DNA of 64,000 nt, taken from contig CAZIPE010000002.1 of the NCBI GenBank assembly GCA_964541305.1, positions 1 through 64,000 on the forward strand. The letters run 5' to 3'. Of this stretch, positions 7,055-15,866 are shown piece after piece. A program made the position numbers and the translations under genes. The DNA is from CAZIPE01 sp964541305 (GTDB lineage Bacteria; Patescibacteriota; Saccharimonadia; Saccharimonadales; UBA7683). Each line of letters opens with the position of its first letter. Position 1 is the first letter of the stretch. The notes beneath the pieces are model-generated. The model was not told the origin of the DNA. It worked only from the letters and a program-made list of their open reading frames with translations, and searched no databases.

Positions 7055-7711
7055 ATGAGATACAGTTCTAAAAGAACTTATAAATGGTCCGATTCAATAG
7101 CATATTCGGTCGGCCTAATCACAAGCGATGGCTGCATGCAAAAGGATGGTCGCCATATAGACCTTACTTCTAATGATGTTGAGCAATTGAATAATTTTAG
7201 TTCAGCGATTGGTCGAACTCTGGCTATTGGAGAGAAAAAAAATAGCACTGGTCAACAAAGTTATAGGGTACAATTCAGTGATGTAAGCTACTATGATTTC
7301 CTACTGTCAGTGGGATTAACACCGGTTAAAAGCCGTGATCTGAAATCGTTAAACATACCTTCATTATATTACCCTGCTTTCTTTCGTGGTGTATTTGATG
7401 GAGATGGAACTGCATATGCATATATCGATAAGCGTTGGAATAAGAGCTATATGTATTACATCGGAATATGTAGCGCCAGTAGAGATTTCCTGGTATATTT
7501 ACAATTGAAAAACAGGCTGCTCTTCAAAACTACTCGAGGCTCCCTCCGCAAAAGTAATTCAGCGTATATACTAATGTATGCAAAAAAAGACAGTCGGTTA
7601 ATATACGAGAATATGTATAAATCTGCTAATAATCTTTACTTGCATCGCAAGCGAGAAAAGATTGAGAGTTTCATTATTCAAGATGAAAATGCTACAATAA
7701 TTCAGAACTAG
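7055..7711 (+). CDS. free-standing LAGLIDADG homing endonuclease
   Basis: 218 aa with two LAGLIDADG-like helices: AYSVGLITSDGC near residue 17 and FFRGVFDGDGTAY near residue 105. The acidic residues (SDG, DGD) would bind the catalytic metal. Two motifs in one chain imply a monomeric enzyme that cleaves a long asymmetric site. No host intron or intein surrounds it; it sits between divergent tRNA-Val and downstream tRNA-Leu. The TAG stop shares its last base with the first base of tRNA-Leu, so gene and tRNA abut exactly. Such enzymes copy themselves into cleaved alleles by repair, and the target here may be the tRNA junction itself (inference). Confidence 0.88.
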   Translation: MRYSSKRTYKWSDSIAYSVGLITSDGCMQKDGRHIDLTSNDVEQLNNFSSAIGRTLAIGEKKNSTGQQSYRVQFSDVSYYDFLLSVGLTPVKSRDLKSLNIPSLYYPAFFRGVFDGDGTAYAYIDKRWNKSYMYYIGICSASRDFLVYLQLKNRLLFKTTRGSLRKSNSAYILMYAKKDSRLIYENMYKSANNLYLHRKREKIESFIIQDENATIIQN

Positions 7712-7798
7712 CGCGAGTGGTGAAATTGGTAAACACGCTAGCTTGAGGGGCTAGTGACCGCTAAGGTCTTGGAGGTTCAAGTCCTCTCTCGCGCACCA
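7711..7798 (+). tRNA. tRNA-Leu (GAG)
   Basis: Class II tRNA with long variable arm. Acceptor GCGCGAG, encoded CCA at 7796-7798, anticodon stem CTAGC/GCTAG with loop TTGAGGG giving GAG. Its first base is also the last base of the endonuclease stop codon. Confidence 0.93.
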
Positions 7799-7803
7799 GT
7801 TAC

Positions 7804-7881
7804 GGCGATCGTAGCTCAGTTGGTTAGAGCATCGGTTTGTGGTACCGAGGGCCGTGGGTTCAAGTCCCATCGATCGCCCCA
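7804..7881 (+). tRNA. tRNA-His (GTG)
   Basis: Anticodon loop TTGTGGT gives GTG. The extra 5' G (-1) at 7804 faces C73, the identity element of tRNA-His, and CCA is encoded at 7879-7881. Five bases separate it from tRNA-Leu, so the two are probably co-transcribed. Confidence 0.93.
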
Positions 7882-7894
7882 TACAACCATTCGG

Positions 7895-7915
7895 GATCTC
7901 TTCGGAGATCTTTTT
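7895..7915 (+). terminator. Rho-independent terminator of the tRNA pair
   Basis: GATCTC, loop TTCG and GAGATC are followed by TTTTT, directly after tRNA-His. It overlaps the 3' end of the convergent FAD-dependent dehydrogenase gene. Confidence 0.8.
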
Positions 7916-9545
7916 ATGTGCGTGGAAGATGGTGGCCGAGATGGTCCATATTATAACTATGACGAAGCTGTGAAACCTGGTTTTCTCTCGCTACACCAAT
8001 TTTTACGCCTGGATTCAAAATAGTATGAGGATCAAAGATCTTTTTAACTGCTTCAAATAGCTTGTAGACTTCGGGGCCATAGACTGAAGGCAAGTATGGT
8101 GCGCGCAGGCGTCCATCATTGTGCTCACCAGCAGTTGAGCCACCTAATTTAAGTACCATTTCGTAGTATTCATCCATAATTTTGAACACTTTCTGTCTAT
8201 CACCTAGCTGACTTAAATCAAGGAACGGTTGTAAGTGAAGATTCGCATCACCCGCGTGACCCCATACTGCAGCTTGCAGATTATATTTACTAAATATTCC
8301 GTAAATTCCTTTAATAAATTCGGGGAATTTTTCGTGCGGCACTACACCATCTTCAATAATTGGTAGGGCTTTTTTAGTACCTTCGCTATGGGCAATAACA
8401 GCTGCCGCTGAGTGGCGTATTTTCCACAGCTCCTCGCGTTCATCATAGTCGGTGGTGACCTGAAAATCGGTGGTGACTTTTTTCATAATTTTAGTCAACT
8501 TTTTTAGCTTTCGAGTCTGCATACCGCGACCAATATCATCAAATTCAACAAGTAAGAGAATCTCTGGAAATGGCGGCTCAAGCAAGCCCTTCAGCTGATT
8601 GGGGCTATGTTCTTCGATGAAGTCAAGCAGATGTTTATCTACCATCTCAAGCGCTGCCGGTTGCAGGCGCATAATATCTGAGATGACTGAACTTGCTTGA
8701 TCAATTGTAGCAAAACCCGCTACCATTAAAGTTCGTTTCATATTATTTGGCGAAAGCTTGATGTGCGCCTCACTGATGACCGCCAATGTTCCTTGTGAGC
8801 CAACGAGGAGTGGCGTCAAATCAAAATTACCATTTTTTTGCTTCACTTCCATCAAATTGTAGCCAGCAGAATTCTTACTGACGTCTTTTTGAATTGACTG
8901 AATGAGCTCCCAATTATCTGAAATTAAGCCATCAAGATGACGGTAAATTTCGCCCTCAAATGTCGAGAGGCCTTTTTTATGGTTTAGTTCACGCTTAGAA
9001 AGCTTCCCCGTTTCAATTAGCTCACCGTTAGCCAACACTGCCTTCAGAGAATGCACAAAATTCTTGGTTGCACCATATTTTACCGTTCGCTCTCCTGCTG
9101 CATTGTTTGCAATTGCACCGCCTACCGTTGAATAATCTATCGAGCTTGGATAGGGTGGCAAGAACAGTCCGTGCGTTTTGATAGTATCTTGGAAATTTCG
9201 ATAGTTAATGCCCGGCTGAATACGTGCAATCTGCTTCTTTACGTCTAGTTCGAGTAGTTTATTCATATGGGCAGGGAAAACCAACATAATCCCATCACCT
9301 AATGCTGCACCGGCTTGGTCTGAGCCGGCACCGCGAGCTGTTATGCTTATTGGTTTACCTTTTTCTGCTAATTGCCAGCAAAATCGGGCTACTTTTCTGA
9401 TATCATCCGTAGTTCGTGGATAGATGACTAGCTGAGGCTGTACCTGAAAAACACTTCCATCGGTACTGAAATAGTTTCGAACATTTGCCGCCGATGAAAC
9501 CTCTCCCACAATATGTTCCCGTAAATAAGATGCTACTTTACTCAC
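7914..9545 (-). CDS. FAD-binding oxidoreductase (GlcD/D-lactate dehydrogenase type)
   Basis: About 543 aa. The FAD-binding (PCMH) domain shows TARGAGSDQAGAALGDG near residue 75 and GGAIANNAAGERTVKYG near 145. The C-terminal FAD-oxidase domain ends with WGHAGDANLHLQ and AGEHNDGRLR motifs, which hold substrate-binding histidines. Family members oxidise 2-hydroxy acids such as D-lactate or glycolate and pass electrons to quinone or cytochromes. A partner is not visible here, so the acceptor is unknown. The longest frame begins at GTG 9557, but GGAGG sits 5 nt before GTG 9545, which I prefer. It is convergent with the tRNA pair and could serve lactate metabolism in a fermenting cell. Confidence 0.85.
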   Translation of the reverse strand: MSKVASYLREHIVGEVSSAANVRNYFSTDGSVFQVQPQLVIYPRTTDDIRKVARFCWQLAEKGKPISITARGAGSDQAGAALGDGIMLVFPAHMNKLLELDVKKQIARIQPGINYRNFQDTIKTHGLFLPPYPSSIDYSTVGGAIANNAAGERTVKYGATKNFVHSLKAVLANGELIETGKLSKRELNHKKGLSTFEGEIYRHLDGLISDNWELIQSIQKDVSKNSAGYNLMEVKQKNGNFDLTPLLVGSQGTLAVISEAHIKLSPNNMKRTLMVAGFATIDQASSVISDIMRLQPAALEMVDKHLLDFIEEHSPNQLKGLLEPPFPEILLLVEFDDIGRGMQTRKLKKLTKIMKKVTTDFQVTTDYDEREELWKIRHSAAAVIAHSEGTKKALPIIEDGVVPHEKFPEFIKGIYGIFSKYNLQAAVWGHAGDANLHLQPFLDLSQLGDRQKVFKIMDEYYEMVLKLGGSTAGEHNDGRLRAPYLPSVYGPEVYKLFEAVKKIFDPHTILNPGVKIGVARENQVSQLRHSYNMDHLGHHLPRT

Positions 9546-9632
9546 TCCTACCTCCACATAGTGTAATCATATGCACTATGATACCACACCCTGTGATCAA
9601 TCTGGCAGTACATGATAGAATAGTCGAGATGT

Positions 9633-9701
9633 GCGCGAGTGGTGGTGCACAAGTGGCGGGCTTGCGTGAAACGCAACCAGATGAAAAGTGTAGACGCCCG
9701 C
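9633..9701 (+). other. structured segment, possible tRNA-Leu remnant
   Basis: It starts with GCGCGAGTGGTG, identical to the first 12 nt of tRNA-Leu(GAG). It then forms GCGGGC (9656-9661)/GCCCGC (9696-9701) enclosing a TTGCG-TGAAA-CGCAA hairpin (9662-9676). It does not fold as a full tRNA and lacks a CCA end. It may be a decayed tRNA or a small RNA. Confidence 0.35.
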
Positions 9702-9756
9702 GTCATGTATTGTCCGAAAAGACATTAAACTAGTGGCTACCTACAATTAATTACAA

Positions 9757-9843
9757 GCGCGAGTGGCGGAATTGGTAGACGCGCTAGCTTCAGGAGCTAG
9801 TGAGAGCAATCTCGTGGAGGTTCAAGTCCTCTCCCGCGCACCA
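9757..9843 (+). tRNA. tRNA-Leu (CAG)
   Basis: Class II tRNA. Acceptor GCGCGAG/CTCCCGCGC region, anticodon stem CTAGC/GCTAG with loop TTCAGGA giving CAG, long variable arm and encoded CCA at 9841-9843. Closely similar to the Leu-GAG tRNA 2 kb upstream, so probably a paralogue. Confidence 0.93.
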
Positions 9844-9860
9844 TTTGTACATATCAAAGA

Positions 9861-11627
9861 TTACGGGGTCATGCGGACCGGGCGAGTATTTACTGTCCAT
9901 TCTTCAACATTGGTCAAATGTTCAGCTACGTTATTTACTGGGAAGACCTTAAAGCCATCGGCGTTCTGATTGTATGAATAGTTTATACGGGGTTGATACA
10001 AGGCAATGGCCGGTGCTGACTTTTGCCATTCATCTAAAAATGTCTGGTAGCGGGCAGTTCGAAGAACCGGGTTAAGGCGCGTACGGGCAACTTCCAGGCT
10101 GATATCAGCTCGAGCTGAGTTCCATTCTGAAAAGTTTAGACCACCCGCCTTTGCCTGTGATGAATGCCAGTAGGCATACACATCTGGGTCAGCACCGATA
10201 TCTACGCCGTAGAGAAATATATCGTACGAATGAGCCAGTAGAGCATTCTGCTTAAGCTGTTCTTGACCGAGCAGTTGAATATTTAGCTTTACACCAAGAG
10301 GCTCGAATTGTTTTTGTAGTTCGCTTGCCATGGAACTATACTGATTGCTATCAGCTGTCACTAATTCAAGATCAAGTGTCTGCTTCCCCTTTTTTCGGAC
10401 CCCATCTTTTATCTTCCACCCTGCTTTATCAAGAATCTGTCCTGCTTGTTTTTTATTAGTCGCTTGCGAATATTTTGCATTAAAACCAAGTTGCCCAGGC
10501 AGTAACGGTGTTTTTAATGGCTGATAACGAGCACCAAATATATCGAGTACGGCAGTTCTATCGATTGCTAAAGTAAGTGCCCGGCGGACATCCGCATCAT
10601 CTAGCGGGGCTTGTGTCGTCTTCATGAATGCAAATACTCCGCTCCTGGTTGGGATATTTTCGGTGCGGATTTTAGGATCGTCGCTCAGGCCTTCAACGGC
10701 AATATTATCGAGGTCGACGGCAGCTGTTATTTCGCGATTCTTTAAGGCTTTTACTAATTCTTCTTCTTCAGTAAATGCTGCGAGCGTGAATCTATCAACT
10801 TGAGTCTGAGGGCGAAAATAACGTTGATTGCTCACCATTTCAAGATTTTGCCCATTGTTTGTGGGCCGAAGCATCTTCATAACAAATGGTCCCGTTCCAA
10901 CTGGAGCGTTATTGAATGCAGAGGTGCGTAGAAGTTCCACCTGAGTATCCTTGAGCAGATGACGAGGCAAGATTGGCACAGTGAGACTATGAGGAAAAGG
11001 TGCGGTTGGTGCAGCCAGCTCAAATCGTACCGTTTGGTTATCTATGGCTTTTACATCTACACCCTGCCAATTTGTGTATAGTGTCGAGCGAGCATCTGGA
11101 TTCTGAATAGTTTTAATGGTAAATACGACATCCTGAGCAGTAAAAGGTTGACCGTCATGCCACGTAACGTCGTTCTTGAGCACCACATCATAGGTGCGAT
11201 TATCTTTTTTTACGCCCCACTCTTTGGCTAGGTCGTTTTCAAGCTCACCCGACGTATCGTAGCGGAGTAGGCCGTTAAAAAGCAGGGCGCTTGCGGTACT
11301 ATCAACGCTTCCACTTGCAAATAATGGGTTCAAGTTGTTAATTACACCACTAATCCCTTCGATGTATGTTCCACCATCCGTTGCTGTTTTGGTGTAGGTT
11401 TTTCGGTACAAGCCCCAAGCCCCTACACTTGTCGCCAGACTCACCCCAACGGCAAGCGCTAGCCATCCGAGGGTGAAACGGCGAATACCAACAATTCGAT
11501 CTGATCGGCGAGTCAGATAACGACTCACATGCTTTGACCAAGATCCTTGAATATTAATAGCCTTATCGCCAATATTTTTGGTGATATCGCCAGTCTTTTT
11601 CTTCAATTTCTTCTTTGAGCTAAACAT
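9861..11627 (-). CDS. peptide-type ABC substrate-binding protein (SBP family 5)
   Basis: 588 aa, with the family-5 (OppA/DppA-like) fold: LNPLFASGSVDSTAS near residue 95, the WHDGQPFTAQDVVFT signature near 158, and RRALTLAIDRT near 345. It captures oligopeptides outside the cell. It is not a lipoprotein: a ~50-residue basic cytoplasmic head precedes one membrane helix (FTLGWLALAVGVSLATSVGA), so it is anchored by an N-terminal span. No permease or ATPase genes adjoin it. Next on the same strand (upstream) is secG, 17 bp away. An anchored peptide binder fits an organism that imports its amino acids. Confidence 0.87.
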   Translation of the reverse strand: MFSSKKKLKKKTGDITKNIGDKAINIQGSWSKHVSRYLTRRSDRIVGIRRFTLGWLALAVGVSLATSVGAWGLYRKTYTKTATDGGTYIEGISGVINNLNPLFASGSVDSTASALLFNGLLRYDTSGELENDLAKEWGVKKDNRTYDVVLKNDVTWHDGQPFTAQDVVFTIKTIQNPDARSTLYTNWQGVDVKAIDNQTVRFELAAPTAPFPHSLTVPILPRHLLKDTQVELLRTSAFNNAPVGTGPFVMKMLRPTNNGQNLEMVSNQRYFRPQTQVDRFTLAAFTEEEELVKALKNREITAAVDLDNIAVEGLSDDPKIRTENIPTRSGVFAFMKTTQAPLDDADVRRALTLAIDRTAVLDIFGARYQPLKTPLLPGQLGFNAKYSQATNKKQAGQILDKAGWKIKDGVRKKGKQTLDLELVTADSNQYSSMASELQKQFEPLGVKLNIQLLGQEQLKQNALLAHSYDIFLYGVDIGADPDVYAYWHSSQAKAGGLNFSEWNSARADISLEVARTRLNPVLRTARYQTFLDEWQKSAPAIALYQPRINYSYNQNADGFKVFPVNNVAEHLTNVEEWTVNTRPVRMTP

Positions 11628-11644
11628 ACAAAGTAAAGAAGGAT

Positions 11645-11863
11645 TTATCCGCGAACAATTCCGAGCACTAGCGAGACAATAAAGACAACAGCTAATATAA
11701 TCGTCACCTGGTGCATAGATTTGTCTACGCCCCGTCGCTCAGTAAATAGTTCGCCGGTTCCGCCAAAACCCGCACCCAGGCTTGCGCCCCGCGTTTGAAG
11801 CAAAATAAGAAGTGTCATAAGTACCGCGCTCACAATAGTAATAATTTGGAATATGTTGTTCAT
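11645..11863 (-). CDS. secG: protein-export membrane protein SecG
   Basis: 72 aa, the usual SecG length. It has two membrane helices (residues ~3-23 and ~50-70) separated by the conserved ILLQTRGASLGAGFGG segment and a charged loop. It is the small accessory subunit of the SecYEG translocon. Its start overlaps the end of the holin-like gene by 4 bp (ATGA), showing translational coupling. It lies just before the peptide-binding protein, which needs Sec for membrane insertion. Confidence 0.92.
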   Translation of the reverse strand: MNNIFQIITIVSAVLMTLLILLQTRGASLGAGFGGTGELFTERRGVDKSMHQVTIILAVVFIVSLVLGIVRG

Positions 11864-12234
11864 GTAGTCTCTTTCGTTCGCAAGTCGAATACTCGCGTTA
11901 CTATATAGTTTATCAAGCCAATGACCACCCCGGCAAGTAGTGCGGTGAATAACCCCTTAATTTCGAACGGTTTGTAAACGATATCGACCAAATAAATCAT
12001 CAGCGCATTTACCACAATTGAAAACAGTCCGAGCGTAATAAGGTAAGCCGGCAGGGCAAAAATGACAACTATGGGCTTGACCACTGCGTTGATGAGGGCT
12101 AAAACTGTTGCGGCAATACATAACACCACCAGACTACTTTCGTAGGATATTTTCGGCAAAAACTGAGCAGCAATAAAGATACCTAGGGCATTAGCGCCAA
12201 CGCGCACAAGCAACTGAGCAAACTGCTTTTTCAT
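11860..12234 (-). CDS. phage holin family IV / YvlD-like membrane protein
   Basis: About 124 aa with four predicted membrane helices, matching the small 4-TM holin superfamily IV found widely in Gram-positive genomes (often annotated 'phage holin family protein'). The conserved middle ALINAVVKPIVVIFALP and the C-terminal GLINYIVTR are visible. Function in bacteria is unclear and no phage genes are nearby. The longest frame starts at TTG 12243, but a TATAAT box ends 8 nt before ATG 12234, so I place the start there as a leaderless start. It overlaps secG by 4 bp. Confidence 0.75.
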   Translation of the reverse strand: MKKQFAQLLVRVGANALGIFIAAQFLPKISYESSLVVLCIAATVLALINAVVKPIVVIFALPAYLITLGLFSIVVNALMIYLVDIVYKPFEIKGLFTALLAGVVIGLINYIVTRVFDLRTKETT

Positions 12235-12242
12235 CTTATGCA

Positions 12243-12248
12243 ATTATA
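12243..12248 (-). promoter_or_regulatory. -10 box, leaderless type (holin-secG)
   Basis: TATAAT on the minus strand, 8 nt before ATG 12234, in the short gap after the aminopeptidase gene. Confidence 0.5.
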
Positions 12249-12256
12249 GCATACGC

Positions 12257-13468
12257 TTATTCGTAGCTGACGAATGCACTCAGATTGACGGCACCATTTT
12301 TGGTAACAAGAATATCATCTTCAATACGAATTCCCAGCGCTTCTTCGGCAATATATATACCTGGCTCAACTGTAATGACCATATTTTCTTGGATTGTCGT
12401 GTAATCGCATACATCATGCACATCAAGCCCTAAGCTGTGACTGACCGCATGTGGAAAATAGGCTCGTATGTTTTTACGGATATTTTCTTTGATTAAACCG
12501 AGTTTCATGAGCTCTTCACCCATTTTCTCGTCAACTCGAGTAACATAATCACGCCGGGAGAGGCCTGGCTTAATGAGTTGCAAGGCAAAAGCATGCACCT
12601 TCATTACGGCCCCATAAACTTCCTTTTGTCGTTTTGTTGGCGTGAAACTAAAAAAGGTGCGCGAGATGTCGGCGCTATATAAGTTCTGTTCTGCACCAAC
12701 ATCGAAAAGCACTGGCTCACCGGAGCCAATAGTCCGAGCGAGGTTGCTGGAGTGAAGAATACAGGTGTCCGCGCCACTTATTACTATCGGTGCAAAACCG
12801 TGCTCTACACCAGCACCTGCAAACACGTAATCGAGCTCTGCCTTAAGAGCGTAGCCCGCTGCACCCACTTTAATTTTCTGTCGGGCCTTCGTAATTCCTA
12901 GAGCAGTGATATCAATCGCCTGTTTAATCGCTTCAATTTCTACTGCTTGTTTAATTTGACGCAGGGAGGTGAGTTCTGATCTGATATCTACAATGCTAGA
13001 TTTGCTATCATTACGTTTCAGTTTTTCAATGAAACGTCGGCGGTTCCCATTGGTGAAGAAGCTATCAGTATGGGTTACTTTGGTGGGAGGTGACAAAATG
13101 GTGTGAATTCTTTTGCGACTCTTTTGCAAGTTCTTCAAATGAGCCCAACCCTCTCGATAATTCATGACTCTTCGCACTCCTGACACCTCTGTAATGCTGC
13201 GAGTATCTATGGATCCACCGAACACTTCTTCAGCATCAGTCTTTTTCGGCAAAATGATAAATTCGTCACTATTTTCACCGTCCAAAACCAACAACAAATC
13301 TGGGTCAGTCAATCCCGTGAGATAATAGAAGTTACTATCTTGGCGAAACGGGTAGACGGTATCGCCACTTCTCTGCATAAATCCATTCGCCGTAACGACA
13401 ATCAATCCATCGTCTACCAGTTTCTGTAGTCGCGTACGATTATTATTGAAGAAGTCTTGGTTGAACAT
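12257..13468 (-). CDS. pepP: Xaa-Pro aminopeptidase (M24B)
   Basis: 403 aa, somewhat shorter than E. coli PepP (441 aa). The N-terminal creatinase-like domain (~1-165) is followed by the pita-bread catalytic domain. All five metal ligands are visible: Asp in LFDVGAE, Asp in SADISRTF, His in SHSLGLDVHD, Glu in VEPGIY and Glu in IRIEDD. It removes N-terminal residues before proline, helping to use imported peptides. TACAAT lies 7 nt before ATG 13468, suggesting a leaderless transcript. uvrC lies 15 bp upstream on the same strand. Confidence 0.9.
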   Translation of the reverse strand: MFNQDFFNNNRTRLQKLVDDGLIVVTANGFMQRSGDTVYPFRQDSNFYYLTGLTDPDLLLVLDGENSDEFIILPKKTDAEEVFGGSIDTRSITEVSGVRRVMNYREGWAHLKNLQKSRKRIHTILSPPTKVTHTDSFFTNGNRRRFIEKLKRNDSKSSIVDIRSELTSLRQIKQAVEIEAIKQAIDITALGITKARQKIKVGAAGYALKAELDYVFAGAGVEHGFAPIVISGADTCILHSSNLARTIGSGEPVLFDVGAEQNLYSADISRTFFSFTPTKRQKEVYGAVMKVHAFALQLIKPGLSRRDYVTRVDEKMGEELMKLGLIKENIRKNIRAYFPHAVSHSLGLDVHDVCDYTTIQENMVITVEPGIYIAEEALGIRIEDDILVTKNGAVNLSAFVSYE

Positions 13469-13475
13469 GTCGTAT

Positions 13476-13481
13476 ATTGTA
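13476..13481 (-). promoter_or_regulatory. -10 box, leaderless type (pepP)
   Basis: TACAAT on the minus strand ends 7 nt before the pepP ATG, within the gap after uvrC. Confidence 0.5.
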
Positions 13482-13483
13482 AC

Positions 13484-14956
13484 TTACTTAAGATGTGCCT
13501 TGATGGTCTTTGCTTTAATTATTCCCACGAGGTTTGCTATATCGGAAACTGTAGCCGACTGAATAGCTGAGACTGAACCAAATTCCTTAAGCAGTTTCTT
13601 TCGTGTTTTCGGCCCAACACTTGGAATATCATCAAGAACGCTTTTTGTTTGACCGGTACGTTTTAAGTGTGTGTGATAGCTGACGGCAAAGCGATGTGAT
13701 TCATCTCGAATTCGCTGTAATAGTTTTGTAATATGATCGTCATTTTTCAGATTGATAACTATGAAATCATCGCTATCTTTAACCCAGGCACCCGCGTAAA
13801 CTGCGTTAACGGCTACATTCGATCTCGACTTGTGTACAACAATTTCCTCCTCCCGCTTAGCGAGTCCAATGGTCGGAATGGCAATACCCACCTCTTCAAG
13901 CGCGCTGAGAGCTGAAGAAAGCTGTCCTTTTCCTCCATCAATTAAAATGAGGTCTGGTGTTGGCCAATCTTTGTGACGTCCTGAGAATCGACGTGCCATC
14001 GTCTCGTTCATATGAGCAAAGTCGTTATTCCCCGGGACCCTCATTTTAAATTTTCGGTAACTCGCTTTATCTGCCAAGCCATTGGTTGCAACAACCATAC
14101 TTGCCACATTGTTCGTGCCTGACATATGACTGATATCGTAGCCTTCAATTCGCTTTGGAACAGCTGGCAAGCCGAGTAAATTCTTCAGACCTACTAGCGC
14201 TTCGTCTTTAGAAATATCCATAAATTCTTTATCCGAAAACACAATCTGTCTTTGTAATTCTTTCAGATTGCAGAGCTGATCCCGTGCCTGGCCGGCTTTT
14301 TCAAACTCTGAAGCTTTTGCAAACTGCTTCATTTCTTTTTCTATTTGTTTGACCACCTCATGTCGCTTTCCTCTCAGATAAAGAATGAGTTTCTTGAGTG
14401 ATGCCTTGTATTCGTTTTCTGGTATTTTTTCTTCTTCAACTCCAGGACAGAGCCCAATATGATATTGCAAACAGACGCGTTTTGGCATAACCGTATGGGT
14501 AGAATACGGAAATACTTTTCGCAAATACTTCATGGCCTTCTTGATTGCCCACCCATTGTAGTAGGGGCCGAAATACTGTGCGCCGTCATCAAGGGGTCCT
14601 CGCGTGAAACTTACCGCGGGATACTTCTCTTTCATAGGAATTCGTATGTACAGCTGGCTTTTGTCATCACGAAGTAAAATATTATACCGGGGTTTGTAGC
14701 GCTTTATCATTTCTGATTCTAAAAAGAGCGCGTCAAGCTCAGTCTCAACTGTTATCCAATCAACGTCAGCAATTTCAGCCACAAGTGCTTCGGTTTTTGG
14801 GTCAAACGGTCGTGAAGTTTGAAAATACTGTCGCACCCTATTTTTAAGCACCGCCGCCTTCCCCACATAAATCACTTCCCCACTTTTTGATTTATGAAAA
14901 TAGACGCCCGCCTCATTTGGCAACGATTTTAACTTGTTTTCAAGATTAGTATTCAC
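13484..14956 (-). CDS. uvrC: UvrABC excinuclease subunit C (short form)
   Basis: 490 aa against about 600 in most bacteria. The GIY-YIG nuclease is at residues ~15-95 (AGVYFHKSKSGEVIYVGKA) and makes the 3' incision. A UVR (UvrB-binding) motif is at ~200-235. The RNase H-like 5' nuclease carries Asp in GYDISHMSG, Asp in LILIDGGKGQ and His in HRFAVSYHTHLKR. One helix-hairpin-helix (IPSVGPKTRKKLLKEFG) ends the protein. Starts at GTG 14956, just after a TAAGAT box, possibly leaderless. UvrA is encoded at 27.6-30.5 kb; uvrB is not in the window. Domain order is complete, so the shortness is compaction and not truncation. Confidence 0.92.
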   Translation of the reverse strand: MNTNLENKLKSLPNEAGVYFHKSKSGEVIYVGKAAVLKNRVRQYFQTSRPFDPKTEALVAEIADVDWITVETELDALFLESEMIKRYKPRYNILLRDDKSQLYIRIPMKEKYPAVSFTRGPLDDGAQYFGPYYNGWAIKKAMKYLRKVFPYSTHTVMPKRVCLQYHIGLCPGVEEEKIPENEYKASLKKLILYLRGKRHEVVKQIEKEMKQFAKASEFEKAGQARDQLCNLKELQRQIVFSDKEFMDISKDEALVGLKNLLGLPAVPKRIEGYDISHMSGTNNVASMVVATNGLADKASYRKFKMRVPGNNDFAHMNETMARRFSGRHKDWPTPDLILIDGGKGQLSSALSALEEVGIAIPTIGLAKREEEIVVHKSRSNVAVNAVYAGAWVKDSDDFIVINLKNDDHITKLLQRIRDESHRFAVSYHTHLKRTGQTKSVLDDIPSVGPKTRKKLLKEFGSVSAIQSATVSDIANLVGIIKAKTIKAHLK

Positions 14957-15014
14957 CCCTATATCTTATCAGAATCTACCAACTACATCTTGTTGGAGCG
15001 CTTTGACTGGCAGA

Positions 15015-15034
15015 ACATTGTTTGTGTGGTTAGA
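15015..15034 (+). repeat. 20-nt motif, copy A
   Basis: ACATTGTTTGTGTGGTTAGA. Related 20-mers occur at 17146-17165 (17/20 identical), 18170-18189 (15/20) and more loosely at 18098-18117, all in the same orientation and all in gaps around unrecognised genes. Function unknown; possibly a shared operator. Confidence 0.4.
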
Positions 15035-15108
15035 GTCAAAATCATGATTGGAAAATGTGAATACTGAGTATTAATACGATATAATTCTAGTGTGTTTAGA
15101 GAAAAACT

Positions 15109-15753
15109 ATGATTTCGCCTGGCTATGAAGGCCCCCTGATCAATCCATTGTCTCGAGATGAAGGGATCAACCTTACGGTTGATTTGAGAGCAGCGCACCA
15201 GGGAGATGACTATCACAATGCCGATGTATTTGGGAGAGTAATCCACTATGGCGGAGTAAACTATCTAGAAGCAGAGATGAATCATGATCCAAAAAGATTT
15301 GAAGCCAAAGTTGAAGATCGAGTACGTGAACTGAAAGAAATTATAGCACCCCACATCGGTAGATGGGCGGCAGCCAAGCATAATAGGCTTGGGGTAATGA
15401 GTGAGACTGGTTGGGAGCTTTGGGAAAATAATTACGCAAGCACGAGGGTGATGCATACGAGTGGCATAATTCTTGGAGTATCTGGAGTGGCGTTGGATAA
15501 ATGTATGTATTTCGATTATGATCACCCTGGTAGAGTCGACGAAGCACGGGTAGCCTCATGGCGTGGAGGTGCTTATAAAATTGGTGTCATTTTAGACACT
15601 ACTCACACCAAGCCGGCGTTCTGTTACGGTGTTGAAGCACCAGAAACAAATAGAATGCTCGTACCAATCCGTGGCCTACCTAGTCGGAGAAGTTTATTCA
15701 ACGGGATATGGTCTTGGCAAATTAGCGGCATAGACAAACACAGAATAAACTAG
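15109..15753 (+). CDS. unrecognised 214-aa protein
   Basis: No family recognised. Soluble, with no signal or membrane helix. Visible features are a Tyr/Trp-rich middle (GWELWENNYAS), a Gly-rich IILGVSGVAL segment and the C-terminal LPSRRSLFNGIWSWQISG. Histidines and acidic residues are spread through the N-terminal half (DLRAAHQGDDYHNAD). A TATAAT box lies about 24 nt before the start. It stands alone, divergent from uvrC and convergent with an MFS gene, with 20-nt motif A upstream. Codon use looks normal for the window. It may be accessory DNA. Confidence 0.6.
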   Translation: MISPGYEGPLINPLSRDEGINLTVDLRAAHQGDDYHNADVFGRVIHYGGVNYLEAEMNHDPKRFEAKVEDRVRELKEIIAPHIGRWAAAKHNRLGVMSETGWELWENNYASTRVMHTSGIILGVSGVALDKCMYFDYDHPGRVDEARVASWRGGAYKIGVILDTTHTKPAFCYGVEAPETNRMLVPIRGLPSRRSLFNGIWSWQISGIDKHRIN

Positions 15754-15866
15754 TTTCCCTTACGTCTTATCAGTTCAGTTTTCATATAAAACAACGTCCA
15801 TACAGGTTAACGGACCAGTATGATAAAACATTAATTAATTGTGTGGCATTGTTTATAAGGGCAGAA

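Noticed and set aside
7055..7711. Endonuclease as part of an intein or intron
   Set aside because: No extein-like flanks, no splicing motifs and no split host gene; it is a complete free-standing ORF.
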